IMG/VR virus record: IMGVR_UViG_3300033153_013547
Location: 1-64,000 of that record
DNA: 64,000 nucleotides
From: a virus
Direction: 5' to 3' (one strand)
Shown here: piece by piece, positions 49,259-57,344 of the stretch
Layout of the letters: each line of letters starts with the position of its first letter
Position numbering within the stretch: the stretch's first letter is position 1
The notes under the pieces: model-generated
Seen by the model: the letters and a program-made list of their open reading frames with translations, nothing else
Told to the model about the DNA's origin: nothing
Database searches by the model: none
Made by a program: the position numbers and the translations under genes

Positions 49259-49588
49259 TTATCTTACTACTTTATTCTTCCTATTATTCCAGAACTCAAT
49301 TAGTTGCTCAACATTATTTACTTCTGTATCAGGATTTCTGTCTTCCAATGTAGCAAGATCAAGCATAAGCCCACATTGTGTGCATGCTATCTCAATATCT
49401 CCATATTTTTCATACACACGTATCTCAGGCAAACCCTTACAAATAGGGCAGGGTTTTATGACTATTCCTTCATATACAATATCAACAGGATGAGCTCTAA
49501 GATCTTCTGGATCACCCAAAGATTCTAGATTTGTCTTCTTCAAGACAGACGACTTATGTTCTAGGTCCAAATTATTTTCACACATCAT
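49259..49588 (-). CDS. Lar-like zinc-ribbon protein
   Basis: It has CPICKGLPEIRVYEK, IACTQCGLMLDL and a final LIEFWNNRK. The CPxC...C..CG...WNxR layout is that of Lar family restriction-alleviation proteins of phages and prophages. AAAGGA sits upstream of the ATG at 49588. It could counter host type I restriction; this is by family resemblance only. Confidence 0.8.
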   Translation of the reverse strand: MMCENNLDLEHKSSVLKKTNLESLGDPEDLRAHPVDIVYEGIVIKPCPICKGLPEIRVYEKYGDIEIACTQCGLMLDLATLEDRNPDTEVNNVEQLIEFWNNRKNKVVR

Positions 49589-49756
49589 TATTGCCATCCT
49601 TTTACTAAATTTTTGGCACATTTTTCAGCCCTATACTTGGCTTGTAACGGACGATTTGCATTGTAAAATTCTCCAGAAAGGACTGGTAGTGTTATGATAA
49701 AATGTCCAACCAACAAAATATTCACCAAGTTGTGAAAAACTAAGATGACTGGTCAT
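49588..49756 (-). pseudogene. frameshifted small gene ending in QAKYRAEKCAKNL
   Basis: A frame starting at the ATG at 49756 (AAGAAG upstream) encodes SFSQLGEYFVGWTFYHNTTS, then a one-base shift gives GEFYNANRPLQAKYRAEKCA and KNLVKGWQ before a stop that abuts the Lar-like start. The tail resembles the KAKLAAE family signature. Either a real frameshift event, programmed shift or sequencing slip separates the two frames. Confidence 0.5.
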
Positions 49757-50228
49757 ATTCTTCTTGATCACCACTATTACTCTGAATCTCCCTGTTTTTG
49801 CTAACCATGTTGTCAAAAGTTGTCAAGACATTGATTACTTCCTGAATAGCATCTGCTGGAATAACAAATGTTCTGGAATCAGTTACTTCATGTAGTTCTA
49901 AGCCATCTATAACAATAGGCATGACCACAACATATTGCTCAACATTTTCATCAGTCCCTAAATTGACCAGAGAGAATTGTATTCTATCTTCTAAACTGGA
50001 AATGAACTGGTTGTCTTCACTAATACGTGCTGGGTATTTAAGTTCAAATATAGGACTAATAAAACCTGCATTGACCAGAACTTCTGCATTACCATAAGGT
50101 TCTTGAACAGCTTCAGTAGGTTTTGTTGCACTATGTGTTCCCCACCACATACCAACAAAAAATATAGCAACAAAAACAAACACAAGAAAGAGTAAAAAGA
50201 ACTGAATTCTTTGTTGTTCCTCATCCAT
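49740..50228 (-). CDS. membrane-anchored protein, 162 aa
   Basis: One hydrophobic segment (residues 11-28, FFLLFLVFVFVAIFFVGM) with a short cytoplasmic N-terminus, then an extracytoplasmic beta-rich domain. GAGGAGATAAC precedes the ATG at 50228. It is the first of three consecutive envelope-associated genes. Confidence 0.8.
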   Translation of the reverse strand: MDEEQQRIQFFLLFLVFVFVAIFFVGMWWGTHSATKPTEAVQEPYGNAEVLVNAGFISPIFELKYPARISEDNQFISSLEDRIQFSLVNLGTDENVEQYVVVMPIVIDGLELHEVTDSRTFVIPADAIQEVINVLTTFDNMVSKNREIQSNSGDQEEYDQSS

Positions 50229-50238
50229 GTTATCTCCT

Positions 50239-50763
50239 CTACCTGACAAATATTTTGATCTTAGTATAGCCTTGATAGGCTAACTTGATCCTTACCTCAT
50301 TGATCCCAATAGATTTGACTATTACTGCAACACCAGATGGTGTTATATGCATATCTCCAGGAGAAAGGTTAGTTGTTGTGTTGTCTATAGTTGCTATCAT
50401 GTAATAGTTATTTCCTACTGCCCACACTTCGTAAATAATAATCACAACAGAGTTGATCTTTATACGTGCTTTATCAGCAAATGTCAATTCTTTAGTGTGA
50501 GGCTCAACAATAGAATTAGATGATACAAATGGATCACGACTACTATTGTCTCCAACAAGATTAGAAACAATACGATATTTTGTATCAACAATACGATCTA
50601 TGTTGAGATCAATATCTATGACATCAGGAACCTGCTGATCTTCTTCAAATGAAGAAGGCAAAGTAGGAACAGGACTTGTGTAATAATTAGAGTAAAGACT
50701 TAGTGAAGCAAATATTGCTATAACTAATATTGCACCTGCAAAAATTTTAGCATCATATTTCAT
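50239..50763 (-). CDS. membrane-anchored hypothetical protein, 174 aa
   Basis: N-terminal membrane segment (FAGAILVIAIFASLSLY), a charged linker, then a beta-rich domain with VWAVGNNYYMIATID and NLSPGDMHITPSGVAVIVKS. The layout resembles secretion or pilus inner-membrane proteins, but I cannot assign a family. Confidence 0.75.
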   Translation of the reverse strand: MKYDAKIFAGAILVIAIFASLSLYSNYYTSPVPTLPSSFEEDQQVPDVIDIDLNIDRIVDTKYRIVSNLVGDNSSRDPFVSSNSIVEPHTKELTFADKARIKINSVVIIIYEVWAVGNNYYMIATIDNTTTNLSPGDMHITPSGVAVIVKSIGINEVRIKLAYQGYTKIKIFVR

Positions 50764-50775
50764 TACAAAATCTCC

Positions 50776-51180
50776 CTATCCTGCTGGTTCCCAAGTATGA
50801 CAAACAAATATGTCTATTCTTTGATGAGGAACAACAAAGAATCCATTTCTTTTTACTCTTTTGCCTTCATCATCAAGAAACAAGTATTCTATGTCAATAG
50901 GAGGTCCTTCATTCTCTAAATAGACATAAGAGAACTTCTTGAAGTTAGCCAATGAAATAACATTGTTATTTCTTGGACCAACAACAAGAAGTCTATAAGA
51001 ACTACCAGCATAATCTTTGCCAACAAGATATATGGTTTGTAGGCTATCATTTTCTATGATAAGTAAGGGTGAAGTATAACTAAACCCATTACTATTTGCT
51101 GGTGACTGGAAATTCCTACTAGCACAACTTGCTAACAAAACAACTACAATGATCATTGTAACAATAATAATTCTTCTCAT
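50776..51180 (-). CDS. putative lipoprotein, 134 aa
   Basis: The start RRIIIVTMIIVVVLLASC carries a lipobox (LLASC) followed by a polar exported domain. GGAGG before the ATG at 51180 sets the start. It probably sits in the outer leaflet of a membrane. Confidence 0.8.
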   Translation of the reverse strand: MRRIIIVTMIIVVVLLASCASRNFQSPANSNGFSYTSPLLIIENDSLQTIYLVGKDYAGSSYRLLVVGPRNNNVISLANFKKFSYVYLENEGPPIDIEYLFLDDEGKRVKRNGFFVVPHQRIDIFVCHTWEPAG

Positions 51181-51195
51181 AGTAAATACCTCCAA

Positions 51196-51294
51196 CTACC
51201 AATATTCATGTTTGTCAGTTTTGTCAGTATTTTTCCAAAATAGAAACATGAATATGCCTGATAAACAGAAACCACACCAAAACAGGAATTTCAT
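51196..51294 (-). CDS. small membrane protein, 32 aa
   Basis: GGAGAAGTT precedes the ATG; the product is a single hydrophobic helix (KFLFWCGFCLSGIFMFLFWK) and a charged tail. A related but broken start (KKFLF and then a stop) occurs near 51920. Confidence 0.65.
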   Translation of the reverse strand: MKFLFWCGFCLSGIFMFLFWKNTDKTDKHEYW

Positions 51295-51341
51295 AACTTC
51301 TCCATTAAGTAACTAAGAATATATCTTGATCATGATGAATC

Positions 51342-51821
51342 CTAAGCAAGAATAGTTATTTGTGATGAAATATGATAATCGCTAGCGTCCCAACCCTCAA
51401 GTCTTACAACCTTGGTTCCCGTTTCTTCATATTGTCTAGCATACCAATAATTTGTCTTTGATATAGATCCAATAGCTGATAACTGCATTTGTCCTATTAC
51501 TACACGATCATATTTCATAAGGCTAAGTTTCCCAAGTCTTATAGAAAACTTTGTAATAGCATCTTTAGCAGCATAATGATCAAGCACATATTTATATGGA
51601 ACAACCATACCTTTACTATCTAATTCCTGTCCTTGTAAAACTACCGAATGTAATGGTTCCTGTGTCTTATTGCACACAAATAGGGATAAGTATAGGTAGT
51701 AACCCCAGCCTTTTTTAGCAGATACTGATTCTACATAAGAACAAAAGTTATGTATTTTCACTGGATACTCAGTACCAGTTGATAGATCATCAATGGAAAT
51801 TAAGGGTACAGTGTCAATCAT
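51342..51821 (-). CDS. hypothetical protein, 159 aa
   Basis: A mostly beta-rich soluble protein with an exposed GWGYYLYLSLFVCNKTQEP stretch and an HYAAKDAITKFSIRLGKLS block. GAGGATAGAAC precedes the ATG at 51821. Unknown function. Confidence 0.75.
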   Translation of the reverse strand: MIDTVPLISIDDLSTGTEYPVKIHNFCSYVESVSAKKGWGYYLYLSLFVCNKTQEPLHSVVLQGQELDSKGMVVPYKYVLDHYAAKDAITKFSIRLGKLSLMKYDRVVIGQMQLSAIGSISKTNYWYARQYEETGTKVVRLEGWDASDYHISSQITILA

Positions 51822-51865
51822 AGTTCTATCCTCAACAGTTGTTGCAAATGTCAATTGATTTCACA

Positions 51866-51905
51866 TCAATTGAAGGAACAAAGTCCTCCAAAATATTAGT
51901 CTCAC
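51866..51905 (-). repeat. duplicated patch of the 52804 gene
   Basis: The minus strand encodes NILEDFVPSIDVK, matching NLEDFVPPIDVG in the 52804-53052 product with the DNA TTGGAGGACTTTGTTCCT shared. It follows the broken MKKFLF start, so the segment is a mosaic of copied fragments. Confidence 0.55.
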
Positions 51906-51926
51906 ACTAAAACAGGAATTTTTTCA

Positions 51927-52094
51927 TCATTTCTCCAGATGCTTGAGAATTGTATCACTCCAAAGAATACTTTTCTTCACCTTCTCTAAGGCTTCCTCAA
52001 GAACATCTCTGGGAAGTGTTGCTTCTTGTTGCTTTTGAAGATCAAAAATATCATCTTCTGGTCTTTCAATTCCTCTAGATAAAACAAATAAATT
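51927..52094 (-). pseudogene. open continuation of the 52095 gene after a TAA codon
   Basis: In the frame of 52095-52343 but beyond its TAA, 55 codons read NLFVLSRGIERPEDDIFDLQ, KQQEATLPRDVLEEALEKVK and KSILWSDTILKHLEK before the next stop. This part lacks ATG, GTG or TTG start codons. It is either the lost end of a longer gene, or reached by stop readthrough. Confidence 0.5.
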
Positions 52095-52343
52095 TTACTC
52101 TCCTTCAAATTCTGAGTCTATATCAGAGTTTTCATCTAAGTGCTCAATACCCATAGCATCATACATATCTTTACCAACAACTTTCCAGTCCTTTTCTAAG
52201 GCTTGTTGATCAATCACATGTCCAGGAAGGTTTCTATATTTCCAGAGAGTATTAGACAAACCAAAGGGATTGAATGCATCACCCATACCTAACAAAAAGG
52301 GCTTGATCCACTTACCAAATTGTTTGAGCCATTTTTTGATCAT
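52095..52343 (-). CDS. hypothetical amphipathic protein, 82 aa
   Basis: Starts IKKWLKQFGKWIKPFLLGMG, an amphipathic helix, then a Pro/Asn-rich part and an acidic end. The promoter-proximal TTAGGATTCATCATGATCAA is also found near 51330. A related 10-codon fragment (KDMHDAMSID) lies at 55308-55337, so copies of this gene were once present. Confidence 0.65.
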   Translation of the reverse strand: MIKKWLKQFGKWIKPFLLGMGDAFNPFGLSNTLWKYRNLPGHVIDQQALEKDWKVVGKDMYDAMGIEHLDENSDIDSEFEGE

Positions 52344-52363
52344 GATGAATCCTAATAACATTG

Positions 52364-52798
52364 TTAATTAATTTCTACACCAACACGTATAGTATTCATT
52401 TTTCGTAATGTTCTACGTGACGTTGAATGTGGCCAAAGAACATAACGTTCTGAGTGACACATCTTACGCAAGTCAGCTCGTATTGATTCTAATACCTTCA
52501 GTCTTGCTCGTAATGCGTCAAGTTCTCGTCGTTTGTTATTAGCCTTGGCTTCAACAATTGCAGCCAATGTTGCTTTAACATCTAATTTCATCAATGATTT
52601 ATAGGCAATTAGATCACGTCGCACCTTGAGCCACTTATTGATTCCACGTGCCAACAAAATATTACGCAGTATATCAATTTGTTGGTCATCAAGACCCAAA
52701 TACTTACGTGCATCAGCAATAACTAATTCTGGATTATTTTGCCGAAAATTCCAGATATTTGCTTTGGTTACTTCTAAACACGTGACTAATTCGTCCAT
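52364..52798 (-). CDS. hypothetical helical protein, 144 aa
   Basis: An almost entirely helical and basic protein with a coiled-coil-like AKANNKRRELDALRARLKVL stretch. It may bind nucleic acid. No family is recognised. Confidence 0.75.
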   Translation of the reverse strand: MDELVTCLEVTKANIWNFRQNNPELVIADARKYLGLDDQQIDILRNILLARGINKWLKVRRDLIAYKSLMKLDVKATLAAIVEAKANNKRRELDALRARLKVLESIRADLRKMCHSERYVLWPHSTSRRTLRKMNTIRVGVEIN

Positions 52799-52803
52799 CT
52801 CAA

Positions 52804-53052
52804 TTAATCTCCCTCTAGTGTCTCACTGATCTCAAGATCTGCCCAAGGAATTAGCATTGTGTCAGGTAAATTAGACCATCGTGGATGATCAAACAATAGA
52901 ATTCCACCCTTACGGGTATAATATCTAAGCCTACCTATTTTACCCTTGAATACACCAGAAGTAACAACAACATTGCTACCTACATCAATTGGAGGAACAA
53001 AGTCCTCCAAATTGTTTTCAAAATAGTCTTTTACAATTTTGTTTTCTACCAT
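52804..53052 (-). CDS. KOW-like small protein, 82 aa
   Basis: The centre VGSNVVVTSGVFKGKIGRLR followed by YYTRKGGILLFDHPRW fits a KOW turn (nucleic-acid or ribosome contact as in NusG and L24). The ATG at 53052 lies inside the previous frame. It was copied in part near 51866. Confidence 0.7.
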   Translation of the reverse strand: MVENKIVKDYFENNLEDFVPPIDVGSNVVVTSGVFKGKIGRLRYYTRKGGILLFDHPRWSNLPDTMLIPWADLEISETLEGD

Positions 53053-53101
53053 TTTTTTTCCAACCTTTTTTAATTGCCCAAGATTATTTTTGCCTAAAAC
53101 T

Positions 53102-53308
53102 TCACAATTGTGCCTTTTTAGGCAAAGGACAACCCTGGGCAATTGCATCAGGATTAGTAATCAACGGATTTGTTTTACGATCAGCGTGTGGATTTTGGCA
53201 ACTATAAATCTCCCCATGTTTGCCATCGAGCTGAAAATACTTACAATCTCGGCATCTACTAATTTCACAATACGTTTTTTGGATGAATATTCTTACATCT
53301 TCACTCAT
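53102..53308 (-). CDS. small cysteine-rich protein, 68 aa
   Basis: Six cysteines, including CRDCKYFQLDG and YSCQNPHADR, suggest zinc binding. The GGAGGAAGA-type site precedes the ATG. No family is recognised. Confidence 0.7.
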   Translation of the reverse strand: MSEDVRIFIQKTYCEISRCRDCKYFQLDGKHGEIYSCQNPHADRKTNPLITNPDAIAQGCPLPKKAQL

Positions 53309-53394
53309 TTCTTCCTCCTCAAACTATACATCATAGTTTCAGAATCTACTAGATCCAAATAAGAAAACGATTCTTCTCTTCTATCTTCTCAGAA

Positions 53395-53526
53395 CTAAGA
53401 TAGCTTGTCATCATGTTTTCCATATTCTTTGATCAATTTTGCAAGATGATTACGCACAATATTGTGATCACGCGCTAACATTGATATACCAAATATCAAA
53501 ACAATTAGAACTATAATATCAATCAT
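53395..53526 (-). CDS. small membrane protein, 43 aa
   Basis: A hydrophobic helix (IDIIVLIVLIFGISMLAR) and a charged tail. AAAGGAGAAAGAGA precedes the ATG at 53526. It resembles small holin- or inhibitor-like proteins only in size and topology. Confidence 0.7.
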   Translation of the reverse strand: MIDIIVLIVLIFGISMLARDHNIVRNHLAKLIKEYGKHDDKLS

Positions 53527-53641
53527 TCTCTTTCTCCTTTTGTTTATCATCGTTCTTTTCTTCGTAAGCAATAACTTTTGGGACACTTTCTTCTTAGTCT
53601 CAAGAGTGACAACGAAGGAAATGCCTCAAACTCATTTTTTA

Positions 53642-55252
53642 TCACTTCTTCCTCCAACCAACAGCAGATTTCAACCTATACATCATAGTCTCAGGTTCTG
53701 TTGAATCCAAACCAGTAGCATAATCTAACAGATCTGACTCATCTTTGCCAAGATTTTTGTCAAGATGTTTAGAAATAATTCTAGGCTTCATAACTGATTT
53801 CTCAGTTTCCTCTTCAAATCCTATTTCTATAATTTTACCTATGTAATGATCAGGATGTAAATAAGCATCTCTTCTTACTTCATCTGTCAATCCAGTTCCT
53901 GCTTTGAATTGTTTTGTGCCATTTTGATTCTGAACAATAAACCCACCAATCATTTTACCTTTTAGTTTGTTTTGTCCAGGGAAGGTGTCTATAATTTCAC
54001 AATCTTCTGTGCTGAGAGCTTTCCATTTGACCATCTGAGAATTGAAATCACCTGTGGTATCCTTTCCCACTACTCCTTCACCATTAGCACTAACCACTTT
54101 TTCAAATAAGGTTTTGCCATCATCTGAGGAAATAGGGACACTAACAAAATTTGACTTCTGAGATCTAACCCAGTTCTCATATATTGCCCTTCTGTCAATA
54201 TATGGCAACTTATCTACTTTTTTACCATCAAATTGATAGACATCAAATATAACAAGTTTAGCCTTACCAGGCAGAATAGCCTGATTTTCTCTACTTTTGA
54301 CAGGCAAAGCATTAGACAATCCTGCAATTATTTGTTCTCTTTCTTGTCCTGATTCAACATAAACCAACTCTGCCTTGAAAATAGTCTTACCATCAGGAAA
54401 TTTCAGTGTTTGCAACTCAGGATAATAATTATAAGTTCTATCAATTGTTTTACCATCCACTGAAATTCTATGGCTGGTAAGGGTAACAGATTTACCTTTA
54501 CTGCCAGAGATATTTACATGTGCTCCCTTGTGTTTTTGTTCCCAAATAATCTTTGGATCACTAAGAGCAGCTGTTACCAAATGTTTTGCAGAAGAATAGA
54601 TTCCTTTGTCTAATCTAACAGCCTTGGAATCTTTCAAGTCACTTTTTGTATAAAGCCATTTACCATTTTTGTTAGTAAGTGTAACCTTTTCATTAGACTC
54701 AGTAATAAACTGAATCTGATCTTCATTACATTTAGTGACTAGAATTTTACCATCATAGACATTTCTAACTTTGCCTTTGCCATAACCTTCTGGTATCTCA
54801 AACCATTTCTTGCTTATTTGATCAGACCAGTTGATTGTATGATCATTAGTCCTAATCATTTGTAATTTCTTGTCAGGTAAAACACCCTTCCTGGTTACAA
54901 ATGACATAGCAAACTTATTACCATACCTATTGACCAAGTGAATTCTATAATCATAGTGCAATCCTGCTTTGTCTGCTACATGTTCTTGAATAACAAGTCT
55001 GGTAAGTTTGCCTTCGTTAGTTTTGCTAGGAACATCAAGTAAGACAGAAGGAAAAATTCTCTTTACAAGGAAATTTGATTTCTCAACACCATATGAATTC
55101 TTGTGTTGAGAAATAGTTTGTTTGATCAATGGATTCACAAGATGATTGAGAAAAGAAATGATGTCTCTTTTGAATTCACAAACAAGATCAGTTAGAGCAT
55201 TAGCAAGACAATTCAAAGCCAAACTCCTTGTAAGATTATTATCTTCTGTCAT
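53642..55252 (-). CDS. LigD-type 3'-phosphoesterase fused to ATP-dependent DNA ligase
   Basis: The 536-residue protein begins with a helical segment, then a phosphoesterase domain: VIQEHVADKAGLHYDYRIHL (residues 87-106, cf. HYDLRLE) and IPEGYGKGKVRNVYDGK (153-169), as in LigD PE. The ligase part has EQKHKGAHVNI (motif I, Lys240 with KHKG in place of KYDG), FKAELVY, VIFDVYQFDG, motif IV EGVVGK, motif V MVKWKAL and an OB fold. The Asp-to-Lys change in motif I is unusual. Together they would clean and join broken DNA ends. The start is ambiguous between 55252, 55273 and a TTG upstream. Confidence 0.9.
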   Translation of the reverse strand: MTEDNNLTRSLALNCLANALTDLVCEFKRDIISFLNHLVNPLIKQTISQHKNSYGVEKSNFLVKRIFPSVLLDVPSKTNEGKLTRLVIQEHVADKAGLHYDYRIHLVNRYGNKFAMSFVTRKGVLPDKKLQMIRTNDHTINWSDQISKKWFEIPEGYGKGKVRNVYDGKILVTKCNEDQIQFITESNEKVTLTNKNGKWLYTKSDLKDSKAVRLDKGIYSSAKHLVTAALSDPKIIWEQKHKGAHVNISGSKGKSVTLTSHRISVDGKTIDRTYNYYPELQTLKFPDGKTIFKAELVYVESGQEREQIIAGLSNALPVKSRENQAILPGKAKLVIFDVYQFDGKKVDKLPYIDRRAIYENWVRSQKSNFVSVPISSDDGKTLFEKVVSANGEGVVGKDTTGDFNSQMVKWKALSTEDCEIIDTFPGQNKLKGKMIGGFIVQNQNGTKQFKAGTGLTDEVRRDAYLHPDHYIGKIIEIGFEEETEKSVMKPRIISKHLDKNLGKDESDLLDYATGLDSTEPETMMYRLKSAVGWRKK

Positions 55253-55307
55253 AATCTCTAGATTGTTATGCATATTGCCAGTGACAACAAGTCTAATATT
55301 TTCATAA

Positions 55308-55337
55308 ATCAATACTCATAGCATCATGCATATCTTT
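55308..55337 (-). pseudogene. 10-codon fragment related to the 52095 gene
   Basis: The minus strand encodes KDMHDAMSID, matching KDMYDAMGIE of the 52095-52343 product with 26 of 29 bases shared. It is a leftover of recombination or duplication close to the start of the ligase gene. Confidence 0.5.
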
Positions 55338-55372
55338 ACAAATGAATCCTCGAAATCAGGATTTGAGACAAA

Positions 55373-55636
55373 TTATAGCAAGTCATGTTCTTCTACATAC
55401 TTTTGAACAGCCAACTTACATTTGTAAATGCATGGCTCAGAACCTTTTGCGAGCAAACCAAATCGAGAGCTAGATACTCTCCACTCTGGAGCCAATATAC
55501 TAATGGGATGACCCACAAATGTGATAATACGACCTATGGGTGACAGAAAATCAGCAAAGAAAAGAGGTGTGCCATTCAAGCCAAGCCTGCTTTCCCACAC
55601 AAGTGTTATCTCCATTTCACTATCTATCTTACTCAT
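55373..55636 (-). CDS. PC-KAKLAAE paralogue family member, 87 aa
   Basis: The C-terminus reads SEPCIYKCKLAVQKYVEEHD, a family signature with Cys for Ala. The N-terminal half is beta-rich (SEMEITLVWESRLGLNG) without the usual GKW block. No ribosome site stands out. Confidence 0.75.
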   Translation of the reverse strand: MSKIDSEMEITLVWESRLGLNGTPLFFADFLSPIGRIITFVGHPISILAPEWRVSSSRFGLLAKGSEPCIYKCKLAVQKYVEEHDLL

Positions 55637-55667
55637 ACTTTGCAGACAAGCAATTCTCCCATCATTA

Positions 55668-55958
55668 CTAACTAAGATTTTTGGCTGAACTATAAAATTT
55701 TAGTCTTCTCATAAAGAAGGTTACATATCTACATAATCTAACAACCACCATGATCAGCACTACTTCAATTGCTAATTCCCACAAGGCTGTTAGAATAGCA
55801 GAAACCAAGACTGCCCAAAGAATATGCCAAACAACATTTTTAGGCTTGATCCACTCAGATATTTCTCCAGAAGCCAGAGAAATGGCTGCTGCTGAAAATA
55901 TTCTGGATAGAGATAGTTTGGATATAACTTGTATAAAAATTCTAAGTATTGTTAGCAC
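55668..55958 (-). CDS. membrane protein, 96 aa
   Basis: A hydrophobic segment at about 46-73 (VVWHILWAVLVSAILTALWE) between two basic or amphipathic helices. Unknown family. Confidence 0.7.
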   Translation of the reverse strand: MLTILRIFIQVISKLSLSRIFSAAAISLASGEISEWIKPKNVVWHILWAVLVSAILTALWELAIEVVLIMVVVRLCRYVTFFMRRLKFYSSAKNLS

Positions 55959-55970
55959 AATTTCTCCTTG

Positions 55971-56231
55971 TTATGCTGCTTTATGGGAATCAAAATAGTC
56001 TGTCTCATCTTCCTTGTTGTTTGACTCAACAAGAGTCAAGTATTCACGATTTAGTTTCACAGCAAAATCCACAGATGCCTGGAATGCTCCAGAAATGGTT
56101 AGCAAAAGACTAAATCCAAAAACTGCAGCACACACAATGCTCAGCCAAAGCAAATCAGTAAAAGCACAGAAAAACAGACTGGTAGAGCAAATAATTGCTG
56201 ACAAAATGGTAGATAAAGAATTCTGATTCAT
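55971..56231 (-). CDS. membrane protein, 86 aa
   Basis: Two hydrophobic helices (about 8-32 and 36-58) and an acidic cytoplasmic tail. GGAGGAATAAC precedes the ATG at 56231. The membrane protein cluster at 55.7-57.3 kb may be one operon. Confidence 0.75.
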   Translation of the reverse strand: MNQNSLSTILSAIICSTSLFFCAFTDLLWLSIVCAAVFGFSLLLTISGAFQASVDFAVKLNREYLTLVESNNKEDETDYFDSHKAA

Positions 56232-56232
56232 G

Positions 56233-56427
56233 TTATTCCTCCTGATCCTCCTCAAACTCATGATCAATTTCAGATTGCATGTCTGAAGCCAGATTATTGA
56301 TGTAAAACAACATTAGCATTACATAGCAAACACAACAAAAAATAGTAAGCCACACATGTATATTGACTACTGCTACAAACAATAAACCAGTGGCAAGTAT
56401 AACGATTATTATATTGATCATGGACAT
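56233..56427 (-). CDS. membrane protein, 64 aa
   Basis: Two hydrophobic helices at about 4-22 and 26-46, then an acidic end (DHEFEEDQEE). It overlaps the next gene upstream by ten bases. Confidence 0.7.
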   Translation of the reverse strand: MSMINIIIVILATGLLFVAVVNIHVWLTIFCCVCYVMLMLFYINNLASDMQSEIDHEFEEDQEE

Positions 56428-56678
56428 AATTTTACCTTTTTGACAGCCCTTTTGGCAAAACCTTTTGCAACAGGATCAGTAGAACAATTGTCAATTTCCC
56501 TAAGAACATCAGACAAGACCACTGGCAAATCATCTACAATACTAAAAACTAAATCTATAGCCTTAGATGATGCTTTTTTGGACAAAGCAATAATGATCAG
56601 AGCTATTTTGATCTTTATCACAGCAAGTTTGATATTGTTCTTGATCTTATGTGGAATCAGGGATAGTTTCTCCTTCAT
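56418..56678 (-). CDS. helical amphipathic/membrane protein, 86 aa
   Basis: One hydrophobic segment (VIKIKIALIIIALS) between basic helices, and a helical C-terminus. It starts inside the preceding gene. Unknown family. Confidence 0.65.
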   Translation of the reverse strand: MKEKLSLIPHKIKNNIKLAVIKIKIALIIIALSKKASSKAIDLVFSIVDDLPVVLSDVLREIDNCSTDPVAKGFAKRAVKKVKLCP

Positions 56679-57318
56679 ACGGAGCATTTTCAACTGGGTC
56701 ATAGTTATTCTCAGGTTCGAAACGAATTCCATGATACATTTCCTCATTGACTTCATCTATCAATTTTGCAGGATCTTTGAGAAAACCCCAGAATCCAGTG
56801 ATGAAATCAACTATTTCACCTATTTCTCCACATTTGTTTAGTGCCTGTTGTTCATACAGAAAATGGTCCAGGAAGAACCATATTCCTATTGTGGATATAG
56901 CAAGCATAATGATCAATCCTACAAGAGTAGGTGTCCATAGGATAAGTGCATGAAGTATTCCATATGTAACAGCAGAGGAAACCACAACACGCAATACCCA
57001 ATGATCAAGCTTTAGAGCCACAAGTGAATCTATAAATAGAAACAATGCATGACCACTAAACAAGAAAAAGGCATTGTTAATTGTTACAAGAGCAAAGAAA
57101 AGAATAAAGGCTAAAATAGGTGCTGATGAGGTAGCAAGCAATGCAGCAATCATACCATATATCATGGTGCAAATACCAAATAGTGTAGTTGCAATTACCA
57201 ACTTAGATACCTTGTGGTTTTTCATCTTACGAGCAAGATGAAACAAACCATAGAGAATTGCTGCACCTGTTGCTATTCCAGAAATTACAGCAGCAATACT
57301 AATAATAGCAGAAGTCAT
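56647..57318 (-). CDS. polytopic membrane protein, 223 aa
   Basis: Five or six hydrophobic helices in the first 155 residues, then a soluble acidic tail of about 70 residues. It could be a phage channel or envelope modifier; no family is recognised. Confidence 0.8.
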   Translation of the reverse strand: MTSAIISIAAVISGIATGAAILYGLFHLARKMKNHKVSKLVIATTLFGICTMIYGMIAALLATSSAPILAFILFFALVTINNAFFLFSGHALFLFIDSLVALKLDHWVLRVVVSSAVTYGILHALILWTPTLVGLIIMLAISTIGIWFFLDHFLYEQQALNKCGEIGEIVDFITGFWGFLKDPAKLIDEVNEEMYHGIRFEPENNYDPVENAPYEGETIPDST

Positions 57319-57344
57319 GATTCCTCCAAGACTTGAAATATTAC

